Assembly (NCBI RefSeq): GCF_025118155.1
Contig: NW_026251390.1
Span: 992,001-1,056,000 of the forward strand
DNA: 64,000 nt
Reading direction: 5' to 3'
Origin: Cokeromyces recurvatus
Lineage: Eukaryota > Mucoromycota > Mucoromycetes > Mucorales > Mucoraceae
Shown here: piece by piece, positions 1-12,287 of the stretch
Numbering within the stretch: the first letter of the stretch is position 1
Layout of the letters: the number at the start of each line of letters is the position of its first letter
Translations under genes and position numbers: made by a program
Notes under the pieces: generated by a model
The model's database searches: none
Seen by the model: the letters and a program-made list of their open reading frames with translations, nothing else
Told to the model about the DNA's origin: nothing

Positions 1-486
1 ATATTTATTAGCTCCTCGTCCATTCTGTGTCTTTAAATTAGTACCTCTAGATTATTTTGCAAGACATGATACGGCAAATCTTTTTTTTTTTTTTTGTTGG
101 AGCTGTTTTCTTACCGTTTATAGAAGAAGAGAATGAGTCATTGCTAAAAGTAGTAATAGGTTCACCCTTTTTTTTTGTAAGGCTTTGTACAATTCTGAGA
201 TGGGCTTAATTTTCTTTAGGACAAAGACCTTATTAACTATACTACTTCTAACTGTTTGGAAGCAATATATTTATTGTTTTTTTTTTTACATCCAAGTCTA
301 AAAGTGTTAGGGCTTTGTCAACTTTGTATCTAATCAACATGTCTATTATATAATAATGGATGATGTAGAAGATTAGGTTTTAACTCCTTTGATCCAATAA
401 GAGTAAGCTTGAAATAGAGACTTGAAGTATACATGATTGTCTTTAAAATAAATAAATACATTTGCCCTGATATAAAAAACTATATT
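1..486. other. Non-coding AT-rich stretch
   Basis: No exon-like reading frame is visible on either strand. The DNA is AT-rich with runs of 8-14 T. It may be the 3' flank of the small minus-strand gene that follows. Confidence 0.5.
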
Positions 487-789
487 TTACTCATATTTGT
501 ATACATAATCTATCCTTATTATACTATGAGTAATGATATTCCTTGACAAGCCTCTTCTGTTTAATTTCTGTTGTTGCTCTATTATCTGCACCACTTGATG
601 TATAATAACTTCTTCAGGTGTTAAAATAATAATTACTTGATTGATACTATTGTCTTTCTTTTATACCTCTAAAAAGGATTTTTAAAAGTTTGTTTTTACC
701 ATTCTTGTTTTTTTTTTTTCATAGACAGAATAAGTCAATTCAATGTAATAATAAAATCCACTAAAAAAGCATTTATCACTGTCATCCAT
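487..789 (-). CDS. Possible small two-exon gene, 86 aa, unknown function
   Basis: I do not recognise the product. The model is exon 1 at 700..789 (ATG with A at -3) and exon 2 at 487..657, separated by a 42-nt GT-AG intron; both sides of the intron are phase 0. The joined protein starts MDDSDKCFFSGFYYY. Exon 2 reads open through a helical, Ile/Val/Gln-rich stretch (VIIHQVVQIIEQQQKLNRRG) before a TAA stop. Codon use looks protein-like rather than homopolymeric, which is why I list it. The intron is short for this window, and the phase depends on a 12-A run having been counted correctly. It could instead be the last part of a longer gene, or chance. Confidence 0.3.
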
Positions 790-1134
790 TTTCTCTTATT
801 AATATAAAAACTACCGCAGTATAGATGAATGGCTGCCGCGTAGCTTTAATTATTATCTTTTCTTTTTTTTTTCTTTTTTTTTTTTTTCAACCAAATGCGC
901 CGACTCAACTTTATGTAAGCAGTAATAAAGCCCACTCTCTTATTATAATAATAAGAATGATTACATATTTCTTTATTATTGGTAATATTACAAAGTAAAC
1001 AAAATATGGGTTATATACTACGTGATACTTTTTGTTTGTTTGTTTACATTGAACATAAATGTACATACATAGTAAAGGAAGAAAAAAAAAGAGAGAGAGA
1101 GAGGGGTATTTTTTTGTTGGATAATTTAAATAAA
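790..1134. other. Intergenic, poly-T/poly-A runs and a GA microsatellite
   Basis: T-rich tracts lie near 860-888. A purine run (GA repeats) lies near 1080-1105, just beyond the 3' end of the cyclin gene. No coding signal was seen. Confidence 0.5.
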
Positions 1135-1977
1135 TTAATAAAAGTCAACTTTATCATCTTCAGGTGTAGGGATGCCATGAGTGATGTTAATATGGGAGGA
1201 GGGCTGTTTTTGCTTCTTAATAATCACTGGTTCTTGTCTTTCATCAGAGTCATGATTAAATGATCGTTTCTTATTATTGGTAGTAGTAGTAGCAGATGGC
1301 ATTGCCTCTCTTAATTGAGATTCAAATTTTTGATAAAGTTCAGTAGAGACATATAAACGATAATCTAACATCTCTAATATAGATCTTTCTGCAGCATTGA
1401 TTTCTTTGACAGGTAATTTACTAATTTTGGCCCAACTCGCATTTGTAAAAGTATTGTCGTACAAATATTTATGAGCACAAATCAGAGCAGCAAGAAACAT
1501 ACGTCGTCCACATTTCACAATAGGATCCAATTGACTACGTTTAGCAATATAAGGACGAATTCGAAAGAGATAAAAGATGGCTAATTGAAGGGTAGAACGG
1601 GTGGCACGAGATCTTTTTAATAAATGGCGAACAAAGACATGTGTATTCACAACTGGCTGTCCTTCTTTTGTACTGGATAATTCCATTGGCCAAGACATAC
1701 GAATTGTAAGTGTCGTAATATCTAATAGAGGAAATGCATTATATAATGTTAACCCATCGTAACTTTGCTATCATTTGTTTGTTTTTTCTTGTTTACCAAC
1801 TAATGTATCTACATAAAGCTTTTGATATTGATTCATATCATTTTGTTGAATAATAGTATTTACAAGAGATAAGGGCTGATTTATCGACATGCCTACTAAA
1901 TAACGATAATAATTTTCTAAACAATTTCCATTATTGTTAATTGAAGGAAGAATAAAATTATTGAAATTAGTAGACAT
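1135..1977 (-). CDS. PHO80/Pcl-type cyclin (PHO85-family cyclin)
   Basis: Regulatory subunit for a PHO85-like cyclin-dependent kinase. Two exons, 1797..1977 and 1135..1721, flank a 75-nt GT-AG intron (phase 1) and join in frame to 255 aa. The cyclin box spans about residues 75-170: a VFVRHLLKRS segment, then RRMFLAALICAHKYLYD, then a helix with LPVKEINAAERSILEMLDYR, matching the Pcl1/Pcl2/Pcl5 group rather than B-type cyclins. The N-terminal 50 residues are Asn/Gln-rich. The C-terminal 50 are basic and low-complexity and look disordered. A TGACTCA motif lies about 150 bp upstream of the ATG; in yeast the Pcl5 gene is a Gcn4 target, so the same logic may apply here. Subfamily assignment (Pcl5-like versus Pcl1/2-like) is inference; the cyclin family call is secure. 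Confidence 0.9.
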
Positions 1978-4570
1978 GAAGATAAAAGCAAAAGGGGAAA
2001 AAAACTAAAAAAAAAAAAAAGGCCAAGTACGAGGAAAAAATTTAATTCGTTTTATATGCAAAAAGGAAAATTTAGGAAAGATATAACGGATTTTGAAACT
2101 TCGACTGATCCTCTGTCAGCCCATGACTCACGGTATATTATAACTTTGCAATTTCCCCTAATTGGGAAATTTGTCACTTTGACTGAGTCGAGAGAAATTC
2201 TTTTTTTTTTTTTTTTTTACATAGATATTTATGAGAGAGATTATCTAAACTCCTTCTACCCTATATTTTCCATCTCTTAATATACAAACATGTTATGACT
2301 TCTTTTTTTTAATAGTAATTATTAATTCAAATATATCTATTACTAAAATGATGAGATGGGTAATAGCTTGAATAAATAAGGAAAACATCTTCTAGATTAT
2401 TGGCATAGGGTCGTGTGAATTAAATATGAAATATGATTGGATCATGAATGATTGATAAAAAAAAAGCAATATTTTATTGTCCTGTTGTTATTTCATAATT
2501 TTAAACCAATAAGAAAAAAGATAATTTCGGTTGTCGTAATCATTCTCCTTACTTTTTTGATAATTATTTCTACTTCATTATTATGTTCCTAAGCAATAAA
2601 ATGCTAGGTATAATAATGTATAACATAGTAATAGCCCCCCCCCCGCTTTCTCCCTTCTCCTCCCCCCGGTTTACTTTCTTTTTTTTTTTTGAATCGAAAA
2701 GAAAAATAGTAACAGTTCACATCATCTATCTTTTGTAAATACAGATGTAATAATAATAAGATATTTTTTTTACGACTTAAATAGCTCTTCTCAGATGATA
2801 AATTGGTTTTATGCAATTTTAGACAAGCATTTTGTTCCAATAAGCATAATGTAACACATATCATTTATGATAATATAAGAAGCCAATCATTGGTTTATCT
2901 TGTGATTATAGATTTTCATGAATAGATGATTGTCATTATTCCTTTGAAAGAAAGAATATCATCTTTTTCTTTTGTTTTCTTTTTTCCTTCCTCTCTCCCA
3001 CACACACCCGACGATAATCTGATCAAACAGTTGGCTGTTTATCATATCGTTGGTTTAATCTATCCTTTTTTTTTTTTTTTTCTTTTTAATTGCGGACTTT
3101 TATAATTTATTTATATATAAAAATATATTTATTTTTATGATGTATTGACAGCAGCAGCAGCAACAAAAGATTATTTTATTGGCTCTTATTAAATACATAC
3201 ATATTATGTTCATCTTGGAAATTTTTTTTTTTTTTTGGTCTATAGAACTAGAGAGAACAATCGGAAAAAAATAATGATAAAACTTTAAAGCATAGTAATG
3301 AAAATAAGAAATTCTTATAAAAATCTTAATCAGACATGAACAACTACAAACGGTTTAGGAAATCTATGCACACACACACACATACATACATACATACACG
3401 CAATGTATGTACAACTATTACAACAACAAAATAGTAGATTTAATCTTAGAAAGGAAGTATTGTCATCCGCTTCCGTAATATATAGTTTAACCACTCGTTT
3501 TATTTTCTTCTAATCTTTATTTTATTTTATTTTTTTTTTTCAGTCAGCCAATTATTATGTCCTATTTTTTTTTTACTGCAAAGTAGACATTAACAAATAG
3601 ATTTTTTCAAATAAAACAACGTTTATGTATTTGCCAAATTTGGGTTTTTTATTCTTTAATTGGTATCTATCAGTTTTACGATTCTTTGTTCAATCATAAT
3701 GTATAGACAAAATATTGAATTTTGTGTTGTCAGCAATAGTACACAATATAGCTTATCAATAAAATAATTTCAATAATGCATCCTAATAAAGATTACTTTA
3801 TCCAAAGGATTCTAGACACACCAAGACAAGTTGATCATGTAAAACTATTACACTGTAATGCTCAAAAAATTAAAAAAAAAAAGTATCCATGTACTTGCAG
3901 TCCTTTGTATCTTTTCTTTCTTGTTGCAACTAATTAACATGTTCTGACGGACCTGTATTGGCTCTCTTGTATAGGACATTGACTATCTTGTTCTTATTTA
4001 ATTCCACATAAAGAAAGAATAATCTATCTATTTATATTCATATCTTAAGCTGTTATTCATTAAATCTCGAGAACAAGTTATAAAAAAATACTGTTTATTC
4101 ATTTTAATAATTATTCTTATTACCGAGAGATCACTTTTACTCGATAAACGAATATTAGAGTCATCCATACTAGAGTGGAGATGTATATATTAAACTTGTA
4201 TATAGTGTCATAATTTGCCTTTATTCTAGTCCAACATACATAGATCATAAATAGGACCCTATCATATCATCCATTTGAAAGTGAGCAACATTATTCATGC
4301 TGGGAGTCGTCTATGAATGAGGGTCGCGGTATCTCGGACACCTCTTCTTTTATTTTAATTGGCTAAATTTTTCTTATTGGAGTCATATCTTACCTTGAAC
4401 TGTATAATTTTGCATTCATACTACTTATGTAATATGTGTTTATATTGACATATTTACTTTCTTTCTCTCTTTATTTCTTCAAGTAAAAGAAAGCAATAAC
4501 AAAATAGTATAATCTATGTATATATATGAATGTATATACATATATATATATATAACGATAAATATTCATA
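1978..4570. other. Long intergenic region between cyclin and Zn2Cys6 genes
   Basis: About 2.6 kb between the divergent starts of the cyclin and the transcription factor. It holds homopolymer T runs, a C-rich run near 2634-2644, a (CA) stretch near 3370, ATAC repeats near 3383-3398 and TA-rich repeats near 4515-4552. Apart from the TGACTCA motif I see no gene. Short open frames here are low-complexity. Confidence 0.5.
2124..2130. promoter_or_regulatory. TGACTCA Gcn4/AP-1-type site upstream of the cyclin
   Basis: A perfect TGACTCA palindromic bZIP core sits 147 bp upstream of the cyclin ATG. About 50 bp further upstream is a near-symmetrical TGACTGAGTC (2180-2189). The motif is the canonical binding site of Gcn4-class bZIP factors; its use here is inferred from position only. 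Confidence 0.4.
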
Positions 4571-6676
4571 ATGTCAACTATAAAAAAGTCACCTTGTGAT
4601 GGTAAAACTGAAAAAATAATAATAATAATAATAATGAATTAACTCATCATCATCATCATTCTTCTAATAATATTGGGTTTCTTAAGGTTGTCGACAAAGA
4701 AAAAGAAAATGTTCATATGAACAGCCCTGTGCGAGGTAGATGTTTTTATTAAAAAGAAACATCATTCAAAACTAACATTTATTTATCTTTCTTTCTTAAA
4801 AACACACACATGTTAACTAGATGCAAAAATTTTGGAATTGACTGTAAATATACAATTATTCCTTCACCAAGAGATCTAGAATATTTACAAGAACTTGAAT
4901 ACATTAAACAAATTAATGAAATTCAACAACAAATAAGTAGCATGGAAAAAGAAATTGCTGTATTAAAACTTGTAAATGAAAATAGGCCGAAAGAAAATAA
5001 GAAGAGTAGTAGTTGTAGAAAGAACGAATGGATGATGAACAACTATCCTTCACCTGTATCAATTGAAAATTCAATAGATCCCACCATCTGTAACACAGTA
5101 TCAATTGCTGAAGATATAAAGGAGTCACCCACGCTATTACATCCTATACCTGCATCCAGATACTGTCAAGAGGATAATAGCATGGATAAAGAAAAAATAG
5201 ATTTTCCATCTCATCAAAACTTAAAGAGACATCATAGACTCATCAAGTCGAATGATATTGAGGCTGAATTATCAAAGGAACCCAGAAAGCCTTGGATTTT
5301 GACTGTCAGGAATGGTAATATGTCATTGGATACTCATATTAATTCTTATTCTCAACTGATATCTTGCTTAAATAGTATGGTTCCAGCTACCATACATCAA
5401 CAAAAGACCTCTAGTCTACCATTCCCATTTAATAAACCAGTCTATTTTGAGTCACAAAATGCATCATCGTATCATACCGTGATTACCATCTTGGTTTGGC
5501 GAAAGTATAGTAAATCTCGTTTAAAGAGTATGACTCAATATACGACTACCTTGTTGAAATGTGAGTCTTCTCATCAGGAATTAACAAAAGTAATTTCTTC
5601 TCAAGATCTCACAACCATCACGATGCGACTCATATTTACTTACTTTCAATGTCTTCATCTTGTACATTTTCATATCTATATTCCAGAATTTATTCGACTC
5701 TTTATGAAGGATAACGATTTGCTCCAATCGTCTGCTGTCATGGCTTTATGTAGTCATATCTGCCAATTCACTTCATGCAAGCACATTGATTCCATCTTGC
5801 CTAAAAGTGCTCTTCCAGAGTATGCTGCTTATTATTTTGAACAAGCGCGAGAACTGATTGAAGACCGTTTTGATCAAGTCAATCTAGAAACACTTTTCAC
5901 CTATACTTTTATGTCAATCTATAAGATCAAGCTATTAGATGAGGCTGATGCAGATAGATATTTGAGTTTGGCAGAGCGTATCTATCATCTTTTACTTCCT
6001 CATTATAATGATTCCAAGAATTTAAACGCGTCATCCTCTCTTGCAGAAGAATGTGTGTTATTCAGTCGTATCTATCGTTGTATCGTTCACACAAGATCAG
6101 TTTTAGACTTGCGCTTTGTTACCAAACATATGTTTAGGCAACGTTCCGTTAAGCCACATCGCATATTGAATTTGTTGGAAGAGTATGATATGATTGATGT
6201 CAACATTTCATCTGGTGATACGGAACGAGAAAGACAGTTTATTAGAATGGGAAAGTACATTCGACAACTCAAGAGGCTTATCAAGAAGGGAGGACAATTA
6301 GTGGAGGCTGACGATCTCCCTTCCTATATAAACCTCTTTGGTCATCATGTGGAGATGGCGATGCGACATTGGTATCGATCTATACTTCCTAAAGAATTTC
6401 AACTGTCATTACCTCTCTTTGAAGATCCAGGGGATGATCTTCATTTCTTTACGATATTAGAAAAAGAGTGTGATAATTTACCGATCGCTCTCTTAACGAC
6501 AACTGTACTTTATAACGAATACTTAGTCATGACCAAGTCCTATGTTCCCAAGGACCCTATAGAAACCAAAACCAGCACTGAGGAGCTTATCCGTCAATTT
6601 AAGCAAGCTCAAATAAATTTTAAACATATATGGAAAGATGACAATCCAGATGATAAACATCATCGTCATCATCATC

Positions 6677-6707
<31 letters not shown>

Positions 6708-6710
6708 TCG

Positions 6711-6753
<43 letters not shown>

Positions 6754-7206
6754 ATTGATTTTTGGCTTAGAATGATTTTCAAGATGAAACACCTTAAAGG
6801 ACACTTTCAAGAACACTTTACAGAGGAAGAACTCAGGTTATCTGATGATGAATTTTGTATTCGATTTATACAATCCTTAAATCCTTCCAAGATTAACTTT
6901 GATATGCCATTTGTGCACCTATCGATCCAGGTTGCCCTAAACATGGTTCGACTCGTTCAATTCATGTTATCTCGTGATTATGCTTGTTTAGTGGATATAC
7001 AATGGATCTTGAATGCCTGGGAGATATTATTGAGAGCGGCACGATTTCGATATCAACAGCCAAATGATCCATCTTCCACCTTGGATCGTATTCATGCTAA
7101 TCTGATATTATGTCTCGATATCGTTCATCATCAATTTTCTATTACACGTCAACAGAAAGATTTTGCGGATAATATGAAAAAGAAATACGAAGCATTGTTT
7201 TCATAG
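4571..7206 (+). CDS. Zn(II)2Cys6 fungal transcription factor with poly-Q/poly-His tract
   Basis: Fungal binuclear zinc-cluster transcriptional regulator, 821 aa. Three exons: 4571..4601, 4687..4735, 4821..7206, with phases that join exactly. The first two short exons are needed to complete the cluster: they supply PCDGCRQRKRKC and PCAR, and exon 3 supplies CKNFGIDCKY, giving the C-x2-C-x6-C-x5-C-x2-C-x6-C pattern. A short coiled coil (residues about 50-75) follows, as usual for a dimerisation element. The middle region (about 240-560) is helical and resembles the fungal-specific regulatory domain. Near residue 640 a (CAA)n/(CAT)n microsatellite encodes about ten Gln and fourteen His in frame. 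Targets cannot be deduced. The first in-frame ATG inside the large exon (4810) lies in intron 2 and would lose the zinc cluster. Confidence 0.88.
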
Positions 7207-7412
7207 CTTTTGTGTGTGTGTGTGTTTTCTTGCTTGTAAATAGGATCGTTATTATTATTATTATTTTATTTATTAAAATTACTTATTGGCAGTAGTTGGT
7301 AGTGGAATATAATTAATATTATTATTTAGAGAAAAAAGAAAAGAAAAAGAAACATAATATAAATATTTGTATAAAAATAGATGAACAAATAAGTTGGGTA
7401 TTTTTTTTTTTT

Positions 7413-9026
7413 TTATCGTTTAATAAATTTAATGGTATCCCCCTTCGTTTCAGTTCGACCTACCCAAGACCAAATATTAGTAGACACTTGAATTTTCTCT
7501 GATACATCACCACCTCGAAGTTCAAAGGATTTCACCAATTGAATGACAGTCGTAGCCAACCATTGCTCACTAGCGCTTTTACCTAAACAGGCACGACGTC
7601 CAGCACCAAAGGCGAGATGATCCCTTGCTGGCTTGATGGGGGATGACGACGACGACGACGAGTTGGAAAGGAGGGTTGTTGTGTGAGTTTCGGGTTTTAA
7701 GAAGCGATCGGGATAAAAAGTATCCGGGTTAGGATAATAATAATGTGGATCGTGATGAATGGCATCTAGATTGACGACCAAATCAGTATCTTGATCAACC
7801 CGATACATGGTACCATCGACTGCCTCAAAGTCATAATCAGTGCGAGGACCATACGCCAAGAGACGGTTAGGTGGATCTAGACGTAAGGTCTCAGAGACAA
7901 AGGCAGAGGCTAAACGAAGTCTCTCCTCCGATGAGTCGCTATGCAGTAGACGATTCTGAAAATCAGGTTCAGTAGCTAAACGTTGAATGAGGGTAAAGAG
8001 GGATGAAGCCAGATAGGTATGAGCATGTAAGACGATATGCATGACATTCACAAGGATCTCATCCTTTGTCAACTGAACGGGGTTAGGATCATTCTTGGAG
8101 GGATCAATGTTTAATAAACTGGTGGCAATGGAGGTCAACTTGAGCTTACGTCTCTCTTCATCGCTTGACCGTATCTTATAGATAGGCTCAAACCATGGAT
8201 AAAGGATTTCCAGGATCCCATTTCGAAGATTAATATTGATACTATCTAATGTAAAGAGACTCTTGACATCTAACCAAGCATTGATAAAACGATAGAACTG
8301 ACCGAGACGATTGTATTTACGTGTCTGACGAGCTTCAAGGGCATGACATTTTTGAATCAAGGACAGCATGGCAGCAGGATCATAGTGCTGTTGTTGTTGA
8401 TGGCGACCCAAAACAAGAGATAGGGCAGTATCCATGGCAATCACATCCACTAATTGTCTCAATTCAGCTGTATCAAGTGAGTTGGATTCCTTATTCGTCA
8501 TACTTTCCTCAATCCCTATCGATACTCTCTTCGCCTGTTCCTTGAAGAATGGAGTGAATTGCGCAACATATTTCTGACCAATCACAAGATAAATAGCACG
8601 TCGAATACGAGACCAATAAAGTGAAAATGGAGCGGTATACACCGTCTTGCATTGATCACTCAAGATCCTCTCCATGGTGTCTGATGAATTACGAGATGAA
8701 TTTAACTGTTCCTTCTCAATCAGGGCCTGATAAACTAATTGAGGAGTATTAAGGACGATAATACGTTTTAAACCTAATTGAACTGAGTAGATAGGAGCCT
8801 TCAAGTCATGAAACCAGCGAGTTAAAGCTTGATATGATTCCCTTTGAAATGCATCTAGCCCCTTTGTCAAAAAGGGTAAATTGGAAGGACTTGGTGCCCA
8901 AGGACTTTTGGTAGAACCATCCTCTCGCTTATTACTCCAAACAATACTTTGGCCCACCTTTGAGAGAAGGACGGTAAAGACGATCGATAACAAGTAGGAA
9001 CCTATTTTTGTTATTATCCCCATCAT
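7413..9026 (-). CDS. Cytochrome P450 monooxygenase
   Basis: Membrane-anchored haem-thiolate oxygenase, 537 aa, intronless. An N-terminal hydrophobic anchor (residues 5-24) is followed by a Pro-containing hinge. The K-helix ExxR is seen in SETLRLDPP, the PERF-like motif as PDRF, and the haem loop as FGAGRRACLGKS with the ligand Cys. Length is normal for a microsomal P450. The I-helix is unusual: where (A/G)Gx(D/E)TT is expected the sequence reads LHAHTYLASS, with no acidic residue. This is seen in some P450s that do not use standard O2 activation, but it could also be lineage drift in Mucoromycota P450s. Substrate unknown. The next gene upstream, the Zn2Cys6 factor, is convergent and ends 206 bp away. 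Confidence 0.93.
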   Translation of the reverse strand: MMGIITKIGSYLLSIVFTVLLSKVGQSIVWSNKREDGSTKSPWAPSPSNLPFLTKGLDAFQRESYQALTRWFHDLKAPIYSVQLGLKRIIVLNTPQLVYQALIEKEQLNSSRNSSDTMERILSDQCKTVYTAPFSLYWSRIRRAIYLVIGQKYVAQFTPFFKEQAKRVSIGIEESMTNKESNSLDTAELRQLVDVIAMDTALSLVLGRHQQQQHYDPAAMLSLIQKCHALEARQTRKYNRLGQFYRFINAWLDVKSLFTLDSININLRNGILEILYPWFEPIYKIRSSDEERRKLKLTSIATSLLNIDPSKNDPNPVQLTKDEILVNVMHIVLHAHTYLASSLFTLIQRLATEPDFQNRLLHSDSSEERLRLASAFVSETLRLDPPNRLLAYGPRTDYDFEAVDGTMYRVDQDTDLVVNLDAIHHDPHYYYPNPDTFYPDRFLKPETHTTTLLSNSSSSSSSPIKPARDHLAFGAGRRACLGKSASEQWLATTVIQLVKSFELRGGDVSEKIQVSTNIWSWVGRTETKGDTIKFIKR

Positions 9027-10339
9027 AATTAAGAAGAAAACAAAAAGGAGGGAAAGAAAGGAAGGAAGGAAGAAAGAAAGAAAAAAAAAAGATAAATTAA
9101 ATTAGTAGATTAAGTTTTTTTTTTTTTTTTATCTAAAATTGGAGCAAATGTATAAATTTGGAAGTCTAATCTCAAAATTATTATTTTTCCTTGTGAAACA
9201 ATATTTACTACCAATAAGAAAAAGAAAAGTGCTTTTTAAAGAAGGATTACATAATAACGCTGCATATTACAGATAATAAACATGTCTATTCTATTGAGGA
9301 ATTAAAGAAAAGCCTACTGTTTATTCATCTATTTACTTGGAATTACCTTCTTCTTCCTTTCAAAAAAAAAAGAATAAAATGTATTATAAGAAGTTACTAT
9401 TCTTCTATAATATCATACATTTATGATATTTTTCTTTTTTTCAAGATAAATAAATAAATAGACAAACATACGAACAGACTTTCTTTTCCTTTATTAAATA
9501 ATCCACAATCATCTTGAAGAAATATTTTGGACAGTTGAAAGGGTTATTTAAAATGTGTGTACAAAAGTGACTACTATTATTTACTCTAGTATGATCATGT
9601 CGTTTCTATTTATTACTAAATCAAGGTTAATACAGGAATTTTTTCTATGTGAATAAAAACATACTATTATCGCTCCTCACTCTCACTCTCTCTCTCTCTC
9701 TCTCTCTCTCCCGTTTTTTCCAAATTAGTAAAAATCCAACAAAATCATTATAAACAGCAGCATATTTATTCTGTTTATAGAAAAATGCAATGTTAAATGT
9801 ATGTATCATTAGGAGTAAATTCTATTAAATTCTATTCACTTCTTTACATTATTAGAGTTTTATTAAGCTGTTTTTTCTTTTCTTTTCTTTCCACCCTTTC
9901 TTTTTATTATTATTATTACTAATAAACAAATAAATATAATACATGTAGATTAATATCCATTTTATCACTCTCTTATCGACAAACCATAAAAAAGAAAAAG
10001 AGAACGCGGCCTATTATTATGATAAATAAAATAAAAAAAAAAAAAGTATGTGAGCACCAAGAAAATCATTTTTATCAAACTAGTCTAAATAGGTAATAGA
10101 ATGAAAAAGATCGAAATTTACTATGAGGTTTTACGATTTACAGATTTAAGTTCTTTTTTATTTATTTATTTATTTAAAAGCCCCATTTATCTATATTTAT
10201 AATAATGAGTAAATAAATAAAAAAAAAATAAAAAAATAAAAATGGAGAAATATATTTAAACTTCTATTTTTCCCTATCTTTTTATTTTTTTTTTCATTTT
10301 GTTTATTTTTCTTTACATACATATTTATATCTATATACA
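9027..10339. other. Intergenic, with a CT microsatellite
   Basis: 1.3 kb upstream of the P450. It holds GA/GAAA repeats (9050-9090), a (CT)n microsatellite at about 9680-9711 and many A/T runs. No gene was recognised. Confidence 0.5.
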
Positions 10340-10583
10340 ATGGACTCTTCTTCTTCTTCTTTCCTTTTAAAAGGTGTGGTAAACAAGTCTTGTAATAAAC
10401 ATTCAATAAAATGCTTTGAATTTCATCAAAATATTATCACTGTAACAAATTTTTGTCAATATTGTGGAGTTGATGTCTCAGTTTTTGAGTAAGTTTTATT
10501 CTTGGTCGACAAGAAGTTTAATTTAAACTAATTAAACGTGTGATAGTCATGAATTTTGGTGTAGATTCTCGACTCAAAGATAG
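10340..10583 (+). CDS. Possible small Cys-rich protein, 61 aa, unknown function
   Basis: I do not recognise the product. Exon 1 (10340..10488) starts with ATG and a Ser run and reads open into a strong GTAAGT donor. After a 58-nt intron ending in GATAG, exon 2 (10547..10583) continues in phase for 12 codons to TAG. The protein contains CNKHSIKCFEFH, then FCQYCG, then HEFWC: paired Cys and His residues suggest a small zinc-binding fold, perhaps a truncated C1- or zinc-ribbon-like finger. The clean donor and the Cys/His content argue for a real gene. The short length and lack of a recognisable family argue for caution. It could be the 5' part of a longer gene, but poly-A/T sequence follows and I found no further exon. 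Confidence 0.3.
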
Positions 10584-10586
10584 ACA

Positions 10587-10621
<35 letters not shown>

Positions 10622-10877
10622 GGCTGGCTCCACTCCTTTTTTTTTTTATTATTGTTATAAAAAATATCAACGAGAACGATTTTCTCCCCTCAAAAAAAAA
10701 AAAAAAAAAAAAAGGATCATACCTTTCTAATAGTAATAGTATAAATATACCCCCTTTCTCTTCCTCTCCCTCCTACCCTTCCCTCCCCCCTCTCAACTTA
10801 TCGCTCTCTTTACTCTGTTTTATTTTATTTTTTTATTTATTTTTTTTTTTTTATTTTATTTTTTTTTTTTATTTTAT

Positions 10878-11394
10878 TTATTTTTTTGGGTCATATTTTG
10901 ATTTCCAAATCCATGAATTCCCCATGATTCCTTGTCCTTGTTTATCTGCCATTCGATAATATTTTGCAGCTAAATACACGTTTTTTTTTACACCATGACC
11001 ATGATAATAACAATGTCCCAAGTCATTTTGTGCGTCTGGGTCATTTAAATCAGCTGCTATTTTGAAATAATAAACTGCTGTTTCTTTATTCTTTTTACAC
11101 TATATAAATAAATGAATGAATGAATGAATAAAAAAAAATAGAATAATGATAATAATCATCCTCCATTCACTTACACCCCAACCATGAAAAAATGAGACAC
11201 CGAGTTCATAAATGGCCATAATGAGTTCACCTTTAGCTGCTGAAGTATTTACTGTATGACTTAAATCTTCAACTGCATGTTCTGCTGCCTTTTGAAGGTA
11301 TTGAAATGCAAGATGTTCATTTTTTTTACATCCCTATATTTTTATAATAATAATAATAATAGGGTCAATTCTATATGTTCGATTCTCTCTTTTT

Positions 11395-11432
<38 letters not shown>

Positions 11433-12253
11433 ATCCATGACGAAGAGAGACACCATATAGAAACATAGCTATAGGTAAATCCATTAGGGCGCCTCTTCTG
11501 AACATATCAGTTGCCTTTTCAAGTTGTCCTGCCTCATGATATTTAATGCCTTGTTGAATCAATTGTTCTGCTTCCTCTTCCGGTTGTATGGAAAGTGTCC
11601 TTTTTGAAACCTTATGTTGAGGTAAAGAAGAGGGTGATGGTGTGTTTGGAGAAGGTGTAGAAGGTGATAGACCGGTGGAAGAAAGAGGGGAATATGAAAA
11701 TCCAGGTGTATTTAAATTTGTAGGTGAAAGATAATGGTATCGAGATGATGTACGAGTAGGTGTGTGATTAGAATGAATAGAAGGAGTAGATGGAATGACA
11801 AGAGGTGTAAGAGGAGGCTTTGGTAATTTATTATTTGATTTTGAAGCTATAATAGGCGGCACTTGTTGCACAGTGATGGTGGGTGATGATTGAGGTATAT
11901 CTAAATATTCATGTTGTATATGTGCTACAGTTACTGATTTTGGTGCTTGAACTGTCTGAATTTTAGGTAAAGGTTCATAAAAATAAGGATCAATTATTAA
12001 ATTTGACATTTTTGATTCTATTATAAAGAAAAGAAAAGAAAAATAAATTTAATAAATTAATAGATGTGTATAAATAGAATATGTCAATTTTCTTATCAAG
12101 TATTCGATTGCCCTTTGTTTAATTTTTTTTTTTATACCTGTGAATGTTTCGTTTTTAGTATTAAAATCATTATAAAATGAATTACTTGTCGGATCTATAA
12201 GTGATTCTCGTTCAAAATGATATGTTGGTAGTAAAGAAGATGTTCTTGTCGTT

Positions 12254-12287
<34 letters not shown>

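Noticed and set aside
6523..6816. Poly-Met frame antisense to the transcription factor
   Set aside because: Mirror of the CAT/CAA repeat in the real gene.
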